A DNA stretch of 64,000 bases. Origin: Adiantum capillus-veneris (Eukaryota > Streptophyta > Polypodiopsida > Polypodiales > Pteridaceae). The notes below the pieces were generated by a model. The model saw only the letters and a list, made by a program, of their open reading frames with translations, was not told where the DNA came from and made no database searches. Numbering within the stretch: position 1 is the stretch's first letter; each line of letters starts with the position of its first letter. Shown here piece by piece: positions 1 through 12,010 of this stretch. The position numbers and the translations under genes were made by a program. The stretch is taken from the NCBI GenBank assembly GCA_014529385.2, contig CM043944.1:175419740-175483739 (forward strand). The letters run 5' to 3'.

Positions 1-1290
1 GCCAATGAAAACGGATAAGGCCCTTTTGAAGCAAGTTACTAACTTGGGGAATTAGTTGGGGTTTGTCGGGCTTTAATTAAGTCATGTATCAAGTACACGG
101 GGGATTCACTAATATTGGGAAGGAGATGCCACCAGCGTGCATCCCATTAAGAAAACCCCCATATACGGTCCCTTACGTAGTAACCTAGTCCCCTATCTAC
201 GAAGATTGAAGCGTTGATATAGACCCCTACATACGATCTTTGTAGTATTAACATGGCCCCCCTACTTTATATGTACAAACAATTCAATAGCTTAAAGAAA
301 TTTCCAAGAACTCCATGAATTTTTTTTGCAAGAGTTTCCTTTGTATAAAAAGAAAATTTTCAAATTTACATGTGCCACCTACATTGTAGGATTCCCACAT
401 GGGATTTAAAGCTTTTTATACCCCATATCTTTTGACTCAAATACTTTACAAAATTAAAAGTTCTTTGATTTAAAATGAAGAAATAAACAAACATAACATA
501 TAACCACTTTAAATTTCAAGTTGCAACTAAACAACAACCATAAGTAAAAAAAAATTGAAACGTTATGTACATCGTACACATGTCCCTAGGGGATCATATA
601 TGGCTTCTGTCCCCGTACTCCTCGTGTAATGCTATTATGAGGGCATATACTCCGAATTTTGTCAAAACATTATCAATCAAACGCAAAAATTGAATGCATC
701 TCACAAAACATTGCCCTCTAATATTCATAATATTAGGTCCACATTGAGAATGCATTTTGATGCTTACTTCTTTGTTTGATGCTTACTTATATGTTTGATG
801 CTTCTTTCGGATCCATTTTAGCCTTGTTGTTGGTTGTTGTATTTCACATTGTTCCTTAGTAGTGGACTCTAGCTTGACCTTTGAAATCCATATATATGCT
901 TGATTAGCATGTTCTTTGACCAACTTATTTGGTAGCCATACACGTGATGATTTTTGGTTGTCTCATTGATGATGCTCGTTTGGGAACCCATACTTGTCCT
1001 TGCTTTGTTTTTGTTTGAAGAGACTTCTTTGGGATCCACCTTGTCTTTGTGTGAGTCAAATGGGTCTTTGTTTCAGCCCTTGTATGCTTGGTTGGGGATG
1101 GGATTCATACTTTGGGAGTTGATACTTTAATAGATTCGTAATCCAAATAAACTCCTAAACTCTTTGTGCTTGAATCAACTTCTTTGAAACCCAAATTTGA
1201 GCTGCAAAAGCTTGCAACTTTGTGATTTTTGTAGCCGTTCTTGCAAACTTTGATTGTTGTCCTTTTAGTGTTGGATCTTGTGACTTTTCA
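1..1290. other. no recognisable gene; AT-rich flank
   Basis: I see no coding region, RNA gene or clear terminal repeat here. The DNA is AT-rich. Around 770-800 the phrase tgatgcttactt recurs in slightly changed form. The stretch lies past the protease end of the minus-strand gag-protease remnant that starts at 1301. It could hold decayed downstream parts of that element, but I could not align it with the corresponding part of the giant element. Confidence 0.5.
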
Positions 1291-1300
1291 TCAGAGATTG

Positions 1301-4067
1301 TCATCTTCTTGATCCATACATGTTTTTGGCCAAGCGGTGAAATTGGTTCCTAGATCTTTGAATTGGATAATCATAAAACCGTGCATTACTTAAAGTTTCA
1401 TTCATATCACTTGCTGGGTTGTCTAGATTTTTGTTGTCGGCATCTTCTTGACGCTCCAAGTGTTCTATGGCATCATAGCACTTGTCTTCTTCTTTGTCTT
1501 TTGATTTAGGATATTCCTTTTGTTTTCTTTTCATTTTGGGAACTTGTTGATGCCTGGTTCTCTTTATTTTTCTGGATCACACTCACTGCAAAATAAGGAA
1601 CAACATCATAGCCATCTTTATCACAAAACATCATTGTTGGATCATCTTGAATAGAACACACATCTAAAGTAGCTAATATGTGTTCCCATACTAGTGGCTC
1701 TAATGCCTCTTCACAAAATGGTTTTGGGATATAATCCTTATCTTCAATTGCCCTTCTAAAATACACTCCTCTTGTTTCAAGCTACCACATTGGGAAGCTC
1801 CACACATCCACAGTTCTTTAAGCTTACCCACCCATGATGGAAGTTATGATCCTGCTATTGTAGTTGAATCAAGCTCTTCTACAGGGATTTGGTTCATGTC
1901 CTTGTAACTATGGTCCTTAAGATTTATTCTTGTAGTAGTGGTTTCCATGTGTCTTAGGTAGATATGGTCGTATCCCCAATCTTGGACTGTTTTTAGATGC
2001 CACATGAATAGTCTTCCCAATATTATGATGTAATTGTTCTTCTTTCCAAAATCAACAATAGAAAAGGTATGCATACTCAATGCCGCAAGAAGTGACAACT
2101 ACCTTTTCTAGCAGTCCTATGGGCTTTTCCATGTGTCCGTCTCTACGAGCTGCAGTTTCTCTTTGATAGGAGTGCAATAACATCTGACTTGGCCTCGTGC
2201 TCTCCCGTATAGGACGGTAGTGTTCTTAGCAAATGGGGTTGAATGTTCATAGATTGTACAGATCCGTGGTCTCCCCAATACAATTGCACTTCTAGATTCT
2301 TTTGAGATATAGCCTCAAATTCCTCTATTAGTGGAAGAAACACTCCTCTTCCATCATCGGTCTGGTTTACTTGTCTACTTAGCTCACTGGCTTCATTGGC
2401 CTCTCTGAGTTGTTTCATCAATTATTCAAAACAATCTATTTCTCTAAAACCATCTAGTATAGCTAGGTGAAATCCCTCCAAAGATTTATCCATGGTATTC
2501 AACACTATCCTTGGTTCTAATGTTGGGTCCTTGAGCTTTGGTACATGCTTGTGATCAAAATTTGGCTCTATTTGTTCCTGGTTTGGTGGGATTATTGGTG
2601 TAGCTGGGACAAGGATCACATCCTCAAGTTTTTCAACTGGTGGTTCTAGTAAAGCTTTGGCCACTTGAATCATTTTCTAAAACATTTCAAGCCTTTGCTT
2701 TTCTAGTTCCTCATATGGATATGTCATTCTTCAACACCATCTTAGAGACTTTGAGACTTTAGAGACAATTTGGGAATCACCATTGTCTTGAAGGTTTGGC
2801 CATATGGAAACATATCAAACTATTTTTAAGGCAGTGCTTGAAAAGCTCTTCCCAGTCATGCTCTCAAAAATTTGGGTAAGATTTGGCCATGTGATAAAAT
2901 CTTAAGCTTGTTTTAAAAGTGGGAATTGGGAAACTTCCAACTTCACTAATATGGAGTTCACCTCTATTCTTGGGTTTGGTTGTTTTTGAGCCGCATTTCG
3001 TAGGCTTTCAAGAGCACATCTAATGGCTCATTAACCTTCTCGACCAATATTGATCCTCCTGAACTAGCACTTCTTAGTTTCTCCTCTGTGGATGGTTCTT
3101 CTGGACGTTGTGATGACTGTGTAAGAGAAGGTGCAACCCTTTCCTCATGTTTTCTGATCTTATTTTTTGTTTGGGTAAGCTCCTCAGCCAGGGAATTTAG
3201 CTCTTGTTCCTTACGTGCTTTCATCCTAGCCTTTCTAGCTTTCTAACTATTCCGTTTGCTCTTGGTTTTTTGACTAGGTGCATTGGTCTTTGGTTCACCC
3301 GTCTCTGAACTCGCGTTAGTTTTTGTTTCCTCTGTCTCTGGTTTCTCATCAGCTTCCTTTTGAGCTTGCGCTCTTGTAACTACTTGAACTACAATGTTTT
3401 CATTTTCGAGCTACTAGGTAGCTAAACGATTCTTGAGACATTTGTTGTGATCTTTATGACTCGGTTTGGGTTTTTTGGGCATTCAAAGATAATATGCATT
3501 TACTTGAGTGATCTCTTTCTGAGGAAATTGTTTGAACAAGTGGTTGTCACAGCTTTTGTGACAATCTATCTCTGGTTGAGGAGCTTCTTCTTGCATTTCC
3601 TCTTGGCTGTAAACAGACTCTAACCTAGCGAAGCCGCTATTTACAATGAACCTCAATGTCCTTTTTTCCATCTCATACCTTCTTTCTTCATGTCAAAATG
3701 CAAGAGGTGGAGGTTGTACCGACCTCACCACTTCGTGTGTTTCTCTCATCTTCTGTCGCTTCGAAGGGTAGTACCTACTTTGGTTGTTATAATACACTGT
3801 AGTTGGTACTATCCCTTGTTTATTGGATGCTTCCATCATCGTTGTGTATCTCATGTCTACATGCATTCGAGCACCTGGCAGCAAAGGTTGTTGTCCTAAG
3901 ATAGGCTGTGGCCTTGAAACTCCTACTAGACCTGGCACATTCCTAACGTATCTTGGTGGAGTAGGTGCTACTGGAATAGGTTGTACATACCTCTCCGTAG
4001 AATATTCCATGCTATAGTAGCACTCTTCCATCGTATGGTTTGTCCATTTTCTCTCAATTTTTGTCAT
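1301..4067 (-). pseudogene. Ty3/gypsy gag-protease remnant (copy A)
   Basis: This is a broken minus-strand copy of the gag C-terminus to protease part of the family carried by the giant element at 45-64 kb. Pieces appear in the same order: gag C-terminus (4067-3693, sharing KWTNH.TEECYY), degenerate zinc-knuckle area (3671-3483), charged linker with LVEKVNEPLD (3224-2964), more linker (2673-2143, sharing LRTLPSY), protease C-terminal half (2098-1844, VDFGKKNNY and QDWGYDHIYLRH), and the segment after it (1766-1301). Stops and frameshifts separate them. The protease catalytic motif is absent: the sequence passes from the linker to just before TSCGIEY, about 350 bp being deleted relative to the giant element. 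No reverse transcriptase or integrase follows. The relationship is clear from protein similarity within the window. Confidence 0.85.
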
Positions 4068-4438
4068 AAAAACCTAATATCTACTTTCCCAAATTATTTT
4101 CTCATATTAAACTGATCATTTAATATGGGGAGATACCAAGGGGAGCAAAGGCTAGATATTGGAAAGGTTGCCAGACTTGTCTCAATAGGGGATACAAAGG
4201 AGGGGAAATAGGGATCCATATGGGGATGGTCTTCTAAAGAGAAAACTGCACCAGAGGAGTTTAAAAGACCCTTAGGTTTAACTCCATTAAAGACTTCCAA
4301 AGGCTAAAGTTCCAAGTTTTTACTCTAAAAGTCCTAGGCCATGGGAACTACTCTTAGTGACTAAAGTGTTGAATGCTAAAGTCAACAAAGTGGCTACAGG
4401 AAAAGGACAAAAGAGTGAGCAATCTGGGAAAGAGACAA

Positions 4439-4439
<1 letters not shown>

Positions 4440-4531
<92 letters not shown>
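4440..4531. repeat. (CT)n(AC)n compound microsatellite
   Basis: About 65 bp of pure CT is followed by about 26 bp of AC. In the second unit the matching tract (about 6829-6858) is much shorter, so it has changed length since the duplication. Confidence 0.95.
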
Positions 4532-4535
<4 letters not shown>

Positions 4536-4604
4536 GTTTACCTTTCCACAAATCAAATAGGACACATGTCAGGCATGCAAGAAAACCCCCAATTCTTGCT
4601 TGAA

Positions 4605-4995
4605 TCCTATTGGATGGACATAGAGGTGGAACAATGAGGGCTTAGCTAGTGCAAACTAAATTTCTATTTCATAAACGCTTAAAATAACAACCAATAAGAA
4701 TTAGTCTCCCTAAAATACTATTGGACAGTCAAAAGGTCCAATGAGAATTAAGCAACCCATAATTTTTCTTAATTTCTATTGGCCAGAAGACTAAAAGGTC
4801 CAATAGGAATTCAAATAATTAAATTAATTATCTAAGCATTTTTAAAAGGGGAAAAAGATGGACACTTGTCACAAGGCTCTTGATGACTGGGGCTCTCAAA
4901 TGCTATTGGCTAAACTTTTCACAGGCCAATAGAAAGCCAGCAAGAGTAAAGAGCTTGCTCAAATGCTATTGGCGAAGCTTTTCAAGGGCCAATAG
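4605..4995. repeat. serial ATTGG...CCAAT inverted pairs
   Basis: Four pairs of ATTGG followed by CCAAT occur at 4720/4738, 4778/4800, 4905/4926 and 4968/4989, with an extra ATTGG at 4609 and an extra CCAAT at 4691. Arms extend to CTATTGGC/GGCCAATAG in the third and fourth pairs, so each could form a short stem-loop. The same block recurs in unit 2 at about 7000-7325. CCAAT boxes bind NF-Y in plants, so a regulatory role is possible, but the noncoding position ahead of the pol fragment is the only support. Confidence 0.7.
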
Positions 4996-5197
4996 GAAGC
5001 CAACATGAGTAAATTGCAATAGGGGTCGACCAAGATGAGAGAGGGGGCTGATTTGTGAAGGCATTATTCCACACACACTCACACAAGCTAATGTGTGAAG
5101 TAAAGAAAGTCTATCTCCTTCTCAAGCTTTAATGGAAAGCTCTTCATCTACTACAAGCTTGTGACAAGGGAGGCCTACACCAACAAACTCTTGGCTT

Positions 5198-6550
5198 GTG
5201 ATGAAAATCCAACCAAGAGCTCAAAATGAACCTAATGTTTTGTCAAATAAAAATAAATTGAATAAAAGAGAATTAGGGTTATCTAATTTCCTTAATGAAT
5301 TCCAAGATGTTTTTATTGACGACATCCTTAATGAATTTCCTCTAAAACGAGAGGATGATGACCATGCAATTGAGCTTCTTCTAGGAAGCTCACCGCCTAA
5401 TAAACCTCCTTATCGAGTTTCTCAAGCTCAACAAGAGGAAATTATGCGGCAAGTGCATGAGTTGGTTGAAAAAGGAATGGTTAGGCCTAGTTCATCTCCA
5501 TTTTGTTCACCAGTTTTATTAGTGCAAAAGAAAGATGGCACATATTGTATGTGTGTCGACTATAGAGAACTAAATAGAATCGCTATCAAAAATAGGTTTT
5601 TGTTCCGCGGGTAGAAGACCTATTTCATAGCTACAAGGATTGACCTACTTTAGTAGGATTGACCTAAACAGTGGCTATCACCAAATCAGGATAGTGGATC
5701 AAGACATTGTAAAGACCGCATTTCGCACTACGTTTGGTCTCTATGAATTTATTGTCATGTCTTTTGGCTTGATCAATGCACCAGCTACATTCAACCGCAT
5801 GATGGAGAAGCTCTTTAGGTCTCACCGCAGTTACACTGGAGTGTTCTTTGATGATATAATCATCTACTCCAATTACATGGACAAACACAAATAGCACCTC
5901 CAGGTAATTTTTCAAGTTCTGCGAGAGAATAAGCTTTACATAAATCAAAAGAAAAGTGAAATTTTCTTACAAGAGATTCAGTATTTAGGTCATATTATCT
6001 CGAAAGATGGCATCCAAATGGATCCATCAAAGGTAGAAGTAATAAAAGCATGGCCTCATCCAAAGAATCTGCATGAATTAAGAATATTTATAGGTATGTG
6101 TGCATACTATAGACGCTTCATAGAAAACTTCTCACTCATAGCAGGACCATTGCATGACCTAACAAAAACGAACGTTAAGTATGCATGGTCTACCAAGGAG
6201 AACACTGCTTTTGAAAATCTTAAAGAGAAGCTTATCGCTCAACCTGTGCTTACACTACCGGATCTCTCAAAACCATTTGAGGTCCAATGCGACGCTTGTG
6301 GTGATTGCCTTGGAGCCTTGCTACTACTACAATAAGGGCACGCCATAGCATATGAAACTGGAAGGCTCAACCCAGTTGAGCAAGCTCTAGGCATATATGA
6401 AACGGAACTAGTAGTAGTTCTACATGTCCTAGACATGTGGAAGCACTATTTATTGGGGACTCCTTTCATTCTACGAACGGATCACCAAAGCCTTAAGTAC
6501 TTCATGACACACACCAAGCTCTACGACAAACAAACGAGGTGGGCTTTGGA
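5198..6550 (+). pseudogene. Ty3/gypsy reverse transcriptase-RNase H (broken)
   Basis: The reverse transcriptase begins with PPYRVSQAQQEE, typical of the region just before the polymerase fingers. It continues with [16 protein letters not shown] and VDYRELNRI (5490-5580), FSRIDLNSGYHQIRI (5645-5700), FGLINAPATFNRMM and the catalytic FFDDIIIYS (about 5840-5870). A connection domain with QYLGHIISKDGI and a YYRRFI thumb motif follows, then RNase H with TDHQSLKYF (6478-6504). A frameshift near 5610 and stops near 5894 and 6335 break the frame. The motifs fit the chromovirus-like branch better than the Tat-like giant element. Gag, protease and integrase are missing. Confidence 0.88.
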
Positions 6551-6827
6551 AAGGTTGCGAGACATGTCTCAACAGGGGATCCAAAGGAGGGGAAATAGGG
6601 ATCCAGATGGGGATGGTCTGCAAAAGAGCAAAGTGCACCAGTGGAGTTTGAAAGACCCTTAGGTTTAACTCCATTAAAGACTTCCAAAGGCTAAAGTTCC
6701 AAATTTTTACTCTAAAAGACCTAGTCCATGGGAACTACTCTTAGTGACTAAAGTGTTGAATGCTAAAGTCAACAAAGTGGCTACAAAAAAAGGACAAAAG
6801 AGTGAGCAAGTTGGGAAAGAGACAACA

Positions 6828-6859
<32 letters not shown>

Positions 6860-8089
6860 TCAGTTTACCTTTCCACAAAGCAAATAGGACACAAGTCTGG
6901 CATGCAAGAAAACCACCAATTCTTGCATGAATCCTATTGGATGGACATAGATGTGGAACAATGAGGGCTTAGCTAGTGTAAACTAAATTTCTTATTTATA
7001 AATGCTTAAAATAACAACCAATAAGAATTAGTCTCCCGAAAATACTATTGGATAGTCAAAAGGTCCAATGAGAATTAAGCAACCCATAAATTCTCTTAAT
7101 TCTTATTGGCCAGAAGACTAAAAGGTCCAATAGGAATTCAAATAATTAAATTAATTATCTAAGCATTTTTAAAAGGGGAAAAAGATGGACACTTGTCACA
7201 AGGCTCTTGATGACTGGGGCTCTCAAATGCTATTGGCTAAACTTTTCACAGGCCAATAGAAAGCCAGCAAGAGTAAAGAGCTTGCTCAAATGCTATTGGC
7301 GAAGCTTTTCAAGGGCCAATAGGAAGCCAACATGAGTAAATTGCAATAGGGGTCGACCAAGATGAGAGAGGGGGCTGATTTGTGAAGGCATTATTCCACA
7401 CACACTCACACAAGCTAATGTGTGAAGTAAAGAAAGTCTATCTCCTCAAGATTTAATGGAAAGCTCTTCATCTACTCCAAGCTTGTAAGAAGGGAGGCCT
7501 ACACCAACAAACTCTTGGCTTGTGATGAAAATCCAACCAAGAGCTCAAAATGAACCTAATGTTTTGTCAAATAAAAATAAATTGAATAAAAGAGAATTAG
7601 GGTTATCTAATTTCCTTAATGAATTCCAAGATGTTTTTATTGACGACATCCCTAATGAATTGCCTCTAAAACAAGGGGATGATGACCATGCAATTGAGCT
7701 TCTTCTAGGAATCTCACCGCCTAATAAACCTCCTTACCGAGTTTCTCAAGCTCAACAAGAGAAAATTATGCGGCAAGTGCATGAGTTGGTTGAAAAAGGA
7801 ATGGTTAGGCTTAGTTCATCTCCATTTTGTTCACCTGTTTTATTAGTGTAAAGAAAGATGGCACATATCGTATGTGTGTCGACTATAGAGAACTAAATAG
7901 AATCACTATAAAAAATAGGTTTCCCGTTCCGCGGGTAGAAGACCTATTTGATAAGCTACAAGGATCGACCTACTTTAGTAGGATTGACCTAAAAAGTGGT
8001 TTCACCAAATCAGGATAGTGGATCAAGACATTGTAAAGACCGCATTTCGCACTACGTTTGGTCTCTATGAATTTATTGTTATGCCTTTT
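6548..8089 (+). repeat. gypsy-derived direct repeat, unit 2 (truncated)
   Basis: This repeats unit 1 from its start through the CT/AC tract, CCAAT stem-loops and leader into reverse transcriptase, and stops abruptly at 8089 where an LTR begins. Identity to unit 1 is high throughout by eye. Confidence 0.8.
7522..8089 (+). pseudogene. reverse transcriptase fragment of unit 2
   Basis: The N-terminal half of the same reverse transcriptase as at 5198. [21 protein letters not shown] and [12 protein letters not shown] are visible. A stop and frame change occur near 7850, and a base is lost near 8000, where SGYHQIRI would be expected. The fragment ends just before the catalytic Asp-Asp motif because an LTR begins at 8090. 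Confidence 0.85.
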
Positions 8090-8391
8090 TGTTACACTCA
8101 CGTGTCCCTCAGGTAGTTTTGATGTGAATTGTTTCCCTATACACGGGCACTTTTTTCTCTAGTGCTAGCTAGAGGTTTCTTTCCATGTAACCACATATAC
8201 ACACTATACGCATGTGTGGTGGTATGTTGTACTTAAAGAGACTCGTATCTTTCTCTCATACTCACACTTGAACTTCTCATAACAAAGTGAGGGAGCTTCA
8301 AGCTATCAAGCTTCTTGCTGTGTGTGTGTGTGCATCTACGAGTAGGTGTGTGCACGTCTATAGATTCCCTCACTCCCTTCTTCACCCAGCA
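8090..8391 (+). mobile_element. 5' LTR of a copia-type element (partner LTR not found)
   Basis: Starts TGTTACACTC, ends CCCAGCA, and is followed after one base by a perfect TGGTATCAGAGC primer site, so the 3' boundary is well set. Length is about 302 bp. The left edge is set by loss of match between units 1 and 2. No second copy was seen in the window, so the element is truncated or its 3' part was lost. Confidence 0.75.
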
Positions 8392-8392
8392 A

Positions 8393-8404
8393 TGGTATCA
8401 GAGC
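8393..8404 (+). promoter_or_regulatory. primer-binding site, initiator tRNA-Met type
   Basis: TGGTATCAGAGC is the standard plant retrotransposon primer site, complementary to the 3' end of initiator tRNA-Met. It lies one base after the LTR end. Confidence 0.85.
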
Positions 8405-9059
8405 AGGCTCTTTAGCTCCCACAAGCATTCTCCTTCCTCCATACTTCATATTAGGTTTTCCAGGAGGTGCAGCCTCGGGACAGATAGTCAACGTTTTGCT
8501 CGCCACAGGTGCTCCGGGTGTCCGTTTTGCTCAACCTAGGACTCAAAACGAAGCTAAGAATGAGTACTACGCAATGATATCATGAATGAGTATTTTTGGA
8601 CACATTAAGGCTTTGGTGTAACAGCATTTATAGGTCTGCAGGTTTTGTCGGGAGTGCATTCAAGAGTTGTCTAAGACAATCCATGGATAAACTTATCAAT
8701 GGGTATAACAAGCTCTTATGTAGCTCATTTAGCAGACAATACAAGTTATTTAGTTTTGGCTTTTAAAAATTGGCAATTTTTGAGAGCACGAAATAATGAA
8801 TCCACAGATAAGCATTTGCACAACTCTGAGGTCGTTTGTCTCCAGCTCTTTTCAGAAGACCAAAGCAACAAGCTCTACTTATGAAATTCGAGCGAAGCCG
8901 AGCACTTGTAGCTCAAAGCAACAAAATTTTGAACTTGAGGGTGGGAATGTCCCCTTGATTTATTTATTTATTTTTTTATAAATGATTTTCCTCTTTACAA
9001 AATGAGTTAATGGCGAGACACTGCAGCTTGCGGGGATGTGGGAGAGAGAGGGGGAGGGA

Positions 9060-9060
<1 letters not shown>
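8405..9060. other. decayed leader or unknown sequence
   Basis: I recognise no retroelement protein. The first 150 bp may be the leader of the element whose LTR ends at 8391. Near 8935 a purine-rich gagggtgggaa stretch resembles a polypurine tract, but no LTR follows. Short open frames here are not convincing. Confidence 0.4.

Positions 9061-9062
<2 letters not shown>

Positions 9063-9098
<36 letters not shown>
9063..9098. repeat. (TG)n microsatellite
   Basis: About 18 TG units, in a region rich in further short TG runs (for example 9519-9530 and 9744-9758). Confidence 0.95.
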
Positions 9099-9371
9099 GT
9101 GCTCTGGAATAATTCCCGGCAGAGCTGCGAGCCAGCGGGTGGTCTTTGGAATTGGGAAAAAGATGAGCCTTGGTCTGCATATACAGGAAGAATTTGAGAA
9201 TGAATGGACCTGTGTGACCAAACCTGATCATGCATGGGTAGGGTGGCACTATCCAAGCTACAGGAGATTGCGCAGATCCAGGAGTCGGACTCGGAGTTAG
9301 GAAAAAACGAGAATTCAGTGTAGTAATCGACTGAAATCGCAGAAGTTGGGGCACTGGGGGGTGTTGAGAAA

Positions 9372-9488
<117 letters not shown>

Positions 9489-9489
9489 C

Positions 9490-11990
9490 CCGGTACCCCG
9501 CGGCGCATCAGAAACAGTGTAGTGTGTGTGTGTTGATGTGTAGTCCAACTCCATAATCGGCATGATGGAAGAATCAGCAGGGGCTGGAGCTATGCAGGAC
9601 AGCGCGTCTTGACGAGCTTGAGGGCCCAATGAGGGGAGAGTGCAGATTATTTAATCCCGGGGGACTCGGCAGCTTGTTCTGACAACGTGCATGAGTGTGT
9701 GTGTGGGATCGCGAGTCACGACTCGCCATGCAGCGAGTGAGCATTGTGTGTGTGTGTGATTTCCAGCTTTGTAGGCGGAGAATCGGGAGCATGGGTGCTT
9801 GCCATTCTCGGCAGCAACAAAAAAAGTGCAGGCCTTTTAATGCGCGCATGTTGGATGCGCCAACACTGGCAGAGCATAGTGGGTGGGTCAGTAGGGAATG
9901 GAGCTAGTTGCTGCAATCAAGGCCAAAAGAGTAGGCAATAGCAATCATGCCGATTTGGAGTTTCTAAATAAAGTTGCCCTTTTGCTCTCTACAAAATTTT
10001 TCTTAAAGGACATTCCCATGCACATCATGTTCAACAATACCCAAATTCCCATCGATTAGCATTCGTGTATACTAAAAGAATGGTCTTCACAGTTTTTGTT
10101 TTACGCAATCCCATAGTGATTCACATCTCTCTTCGAAACTACTTCACTCATCAACAAATGTCAATGTCAAAAGTGATACAAGAATGGGTTTTCAACTCAA
10201 TCGATTTCGTAAAATCATACATCTCTTGGTCACAATTGAGCTTTAAAATCCCTTTTTTTTTTAATAAAAAAGTCACTGGTAAGATGACAATCAAATACTT
10301 ATCCTCTATTTGTACACAATATCAATCCATTCTCTATCATTGGGCATGTTTTTTAATTGGAAGAAATTCATGTACACAATTCATTTCTAGTCGATCAATT
10401 GGTCAATGTATACACGCAAAATGAAGAAGTTCTTATTAGCCACTCCAAACTCAATTTTCAATCATTGCAACATAAGTTGCTCATATTCGATAACCCTAAT
10501 CATCCAAACCCAAGTGGATATATCACCTCGGTTTGTATGGCTACACCCATCATTGAACTTTTTACCAATTCCCATCAAATCGGCATACACAACATTGGTC
10601 ATTATCCAATCATTTTCAATTGAGTATCAATTGAATCATCATGAATCGCTTAATCATGCATAAACCAATCTTGTAGGCCTTTCAATCATCATAATTGGTA
10701 ATTGCTCCCAATTATTCATTCAAGGACCGGATTGCACATGCCATTGAGTAGGCACACACACCCAAATTTAGGAAATTAAATGCAAAAATTACATCGATTT
10801 CACATTGCAATGCTCAAATTGAAAACTCAATCAAGCATAAGTGAATGCATGCATGCTAAATTTCTAAAAATTTAACACTATTTTGATCCAATCAAGCAAT
10901 GCACACACTAAAAAATTAAGCATAAAAATTCAAATTTGGCTCAATTGGCAATGCATTTAGGCTTATACCTAATGATTGCACACACTTTTCATGAACATTT
11001 CACAATCAAAAACCATTTAGGTGTCCCAATTGACAATCAATCATTGAAAATCAAGTGGTCATGGATGGGCACACACACCCAATTTTTGCCCAATTTTTTG
11101 ACCTTTAAGCTTATCCAATGATTGAATTAGCCTAACATACACATTATTTACATGATTGCATACTCATGTATCATCAATTCCATCACTTTTTATGTATGTA
11201 CAAATTCGAGATTAGGTGCACACACACTTGAAATTTTTGACAGTTTTTTTCCTCTTTGGTGTATGCACACACACAATGATTTTTATGCACACACATGAAT
11301 TTTTGATGAGAATTAAGCATTATTTGGATACACACAAAGTTCATTAGTCACAATTTGACTATCAATTTCATTTCAAGTGTATCAAATTAGGTGCAAAGTG
11401 TAGGTCAATTTGTGTTACACACCTAATTTTAGAAAATAATTAGCAACATTGAACATCATTAATCAATCAAGAATTGACATAACAAGTGAGTGCCCTTACA
11501 TCGTAATTACACTCCAAGCTATTCCTTCGCTCCACGCGAAGTCGCATAATTGCACACACAAGTGTGTGCACTATCAAATCGGCTCCAAAATTGACCATTT
11601 GTAGGTCAAAATCAAACACTCAAATCATCAAATTAGGCATAAATTGGTACACTAACTTGATTAGAGTGATGATTCCTCCTCTTGCAAGGGGATTTCACAT
11701 ACTTTACACTTCAAATGTTAGTGGTTAGGTTAGCAAGGTTAGTCAAAATTAGTAGAAATTAGCATGAAATTAGTAAAATTAACATGGAAAGAAGCGAAAT
11801 TAGCAAGGGTTAGCATGAAATTAGTGAAATTGGGGGTTTGGGGTATTCATAACTCAACATTAGCATCAATTTCTTGCACAATCATCATCAAATCACACCA
11901 AAATTAAGTTACACAAACTCAAAAACCGAGAAATTAGTAATGAAATTACTTTATTCTACATATCCTAAACTCGCTAGCTTAGGTTATTGA
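9490..11990. other. noncoding, AT-rich; probable internal region of the minus-strand LTR element at 12 kb
   Basis: From about 9950 the DNA is AT-rich, with many short ACACAC runs and repeated variants of aaattagcatgaaattag near 11750-11830. No gag or pol motif was found on either strand. On the minus strand it lies downstream of a primer site (11991-12010) and LTR (12011-12835), so it may be the interior of a non-autonomous element. No second LTR was found at its left end. Confidence 0.4.
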
Positions 11991-12010
11991 TCCCCGACAG
12001 CAGTGCCAAA
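11991..12010 (-). promoter_or_regulatory. primer-binding site, tRNA-Asp-like
   Basis: Read on the minus strand this is TTTGGCACTGCTGTCGGGGA. The usual Tat/Athila primer site is TGGCGCCGTTGCCGGGGA, so 14 of 18 positions agree, including TGGC at the start and CGGGGA at the end. It abuts an LTR end. Confidence 0.65.

Larger units (their letters stand above)
4157..6547 (+). repeat. gypsy-derived direct repeat, unit 1
   Basis: Unit 1 of two head-to-tail copies. It starts near ggaaaggttgc (4161), and the same words start unit 2 at 6548. It contains a CT/AC microsatellite, a block of CCAAT/ATTGG stem-loops, a leader, and reverse transcriptase plus RNase H. The two units are very similar over the shared part. 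The offset changes from 2387 to about 2324 bp, mainly because the CT tract is shorter in unit 2. The repeat continues directly out of the RNase H frame (WALERL), so the junction is either a tandem duplication or the true order of a multi-unit element. Confidence 0.8.

Noticed and set aside
3690-4017. Plus-strand frames opposite the gag C-terminus of copy A.
   Set aside because: They are shadows of the minus-strand gag remnant, which has clear similarity to the giant element.
4320-4603. Open frames on both strands across the CT/AC tract.
   Set aside because: They consist of Ser-Leu, Arg-Glu or Thr-His repeats from the microsatellite and have no other support.
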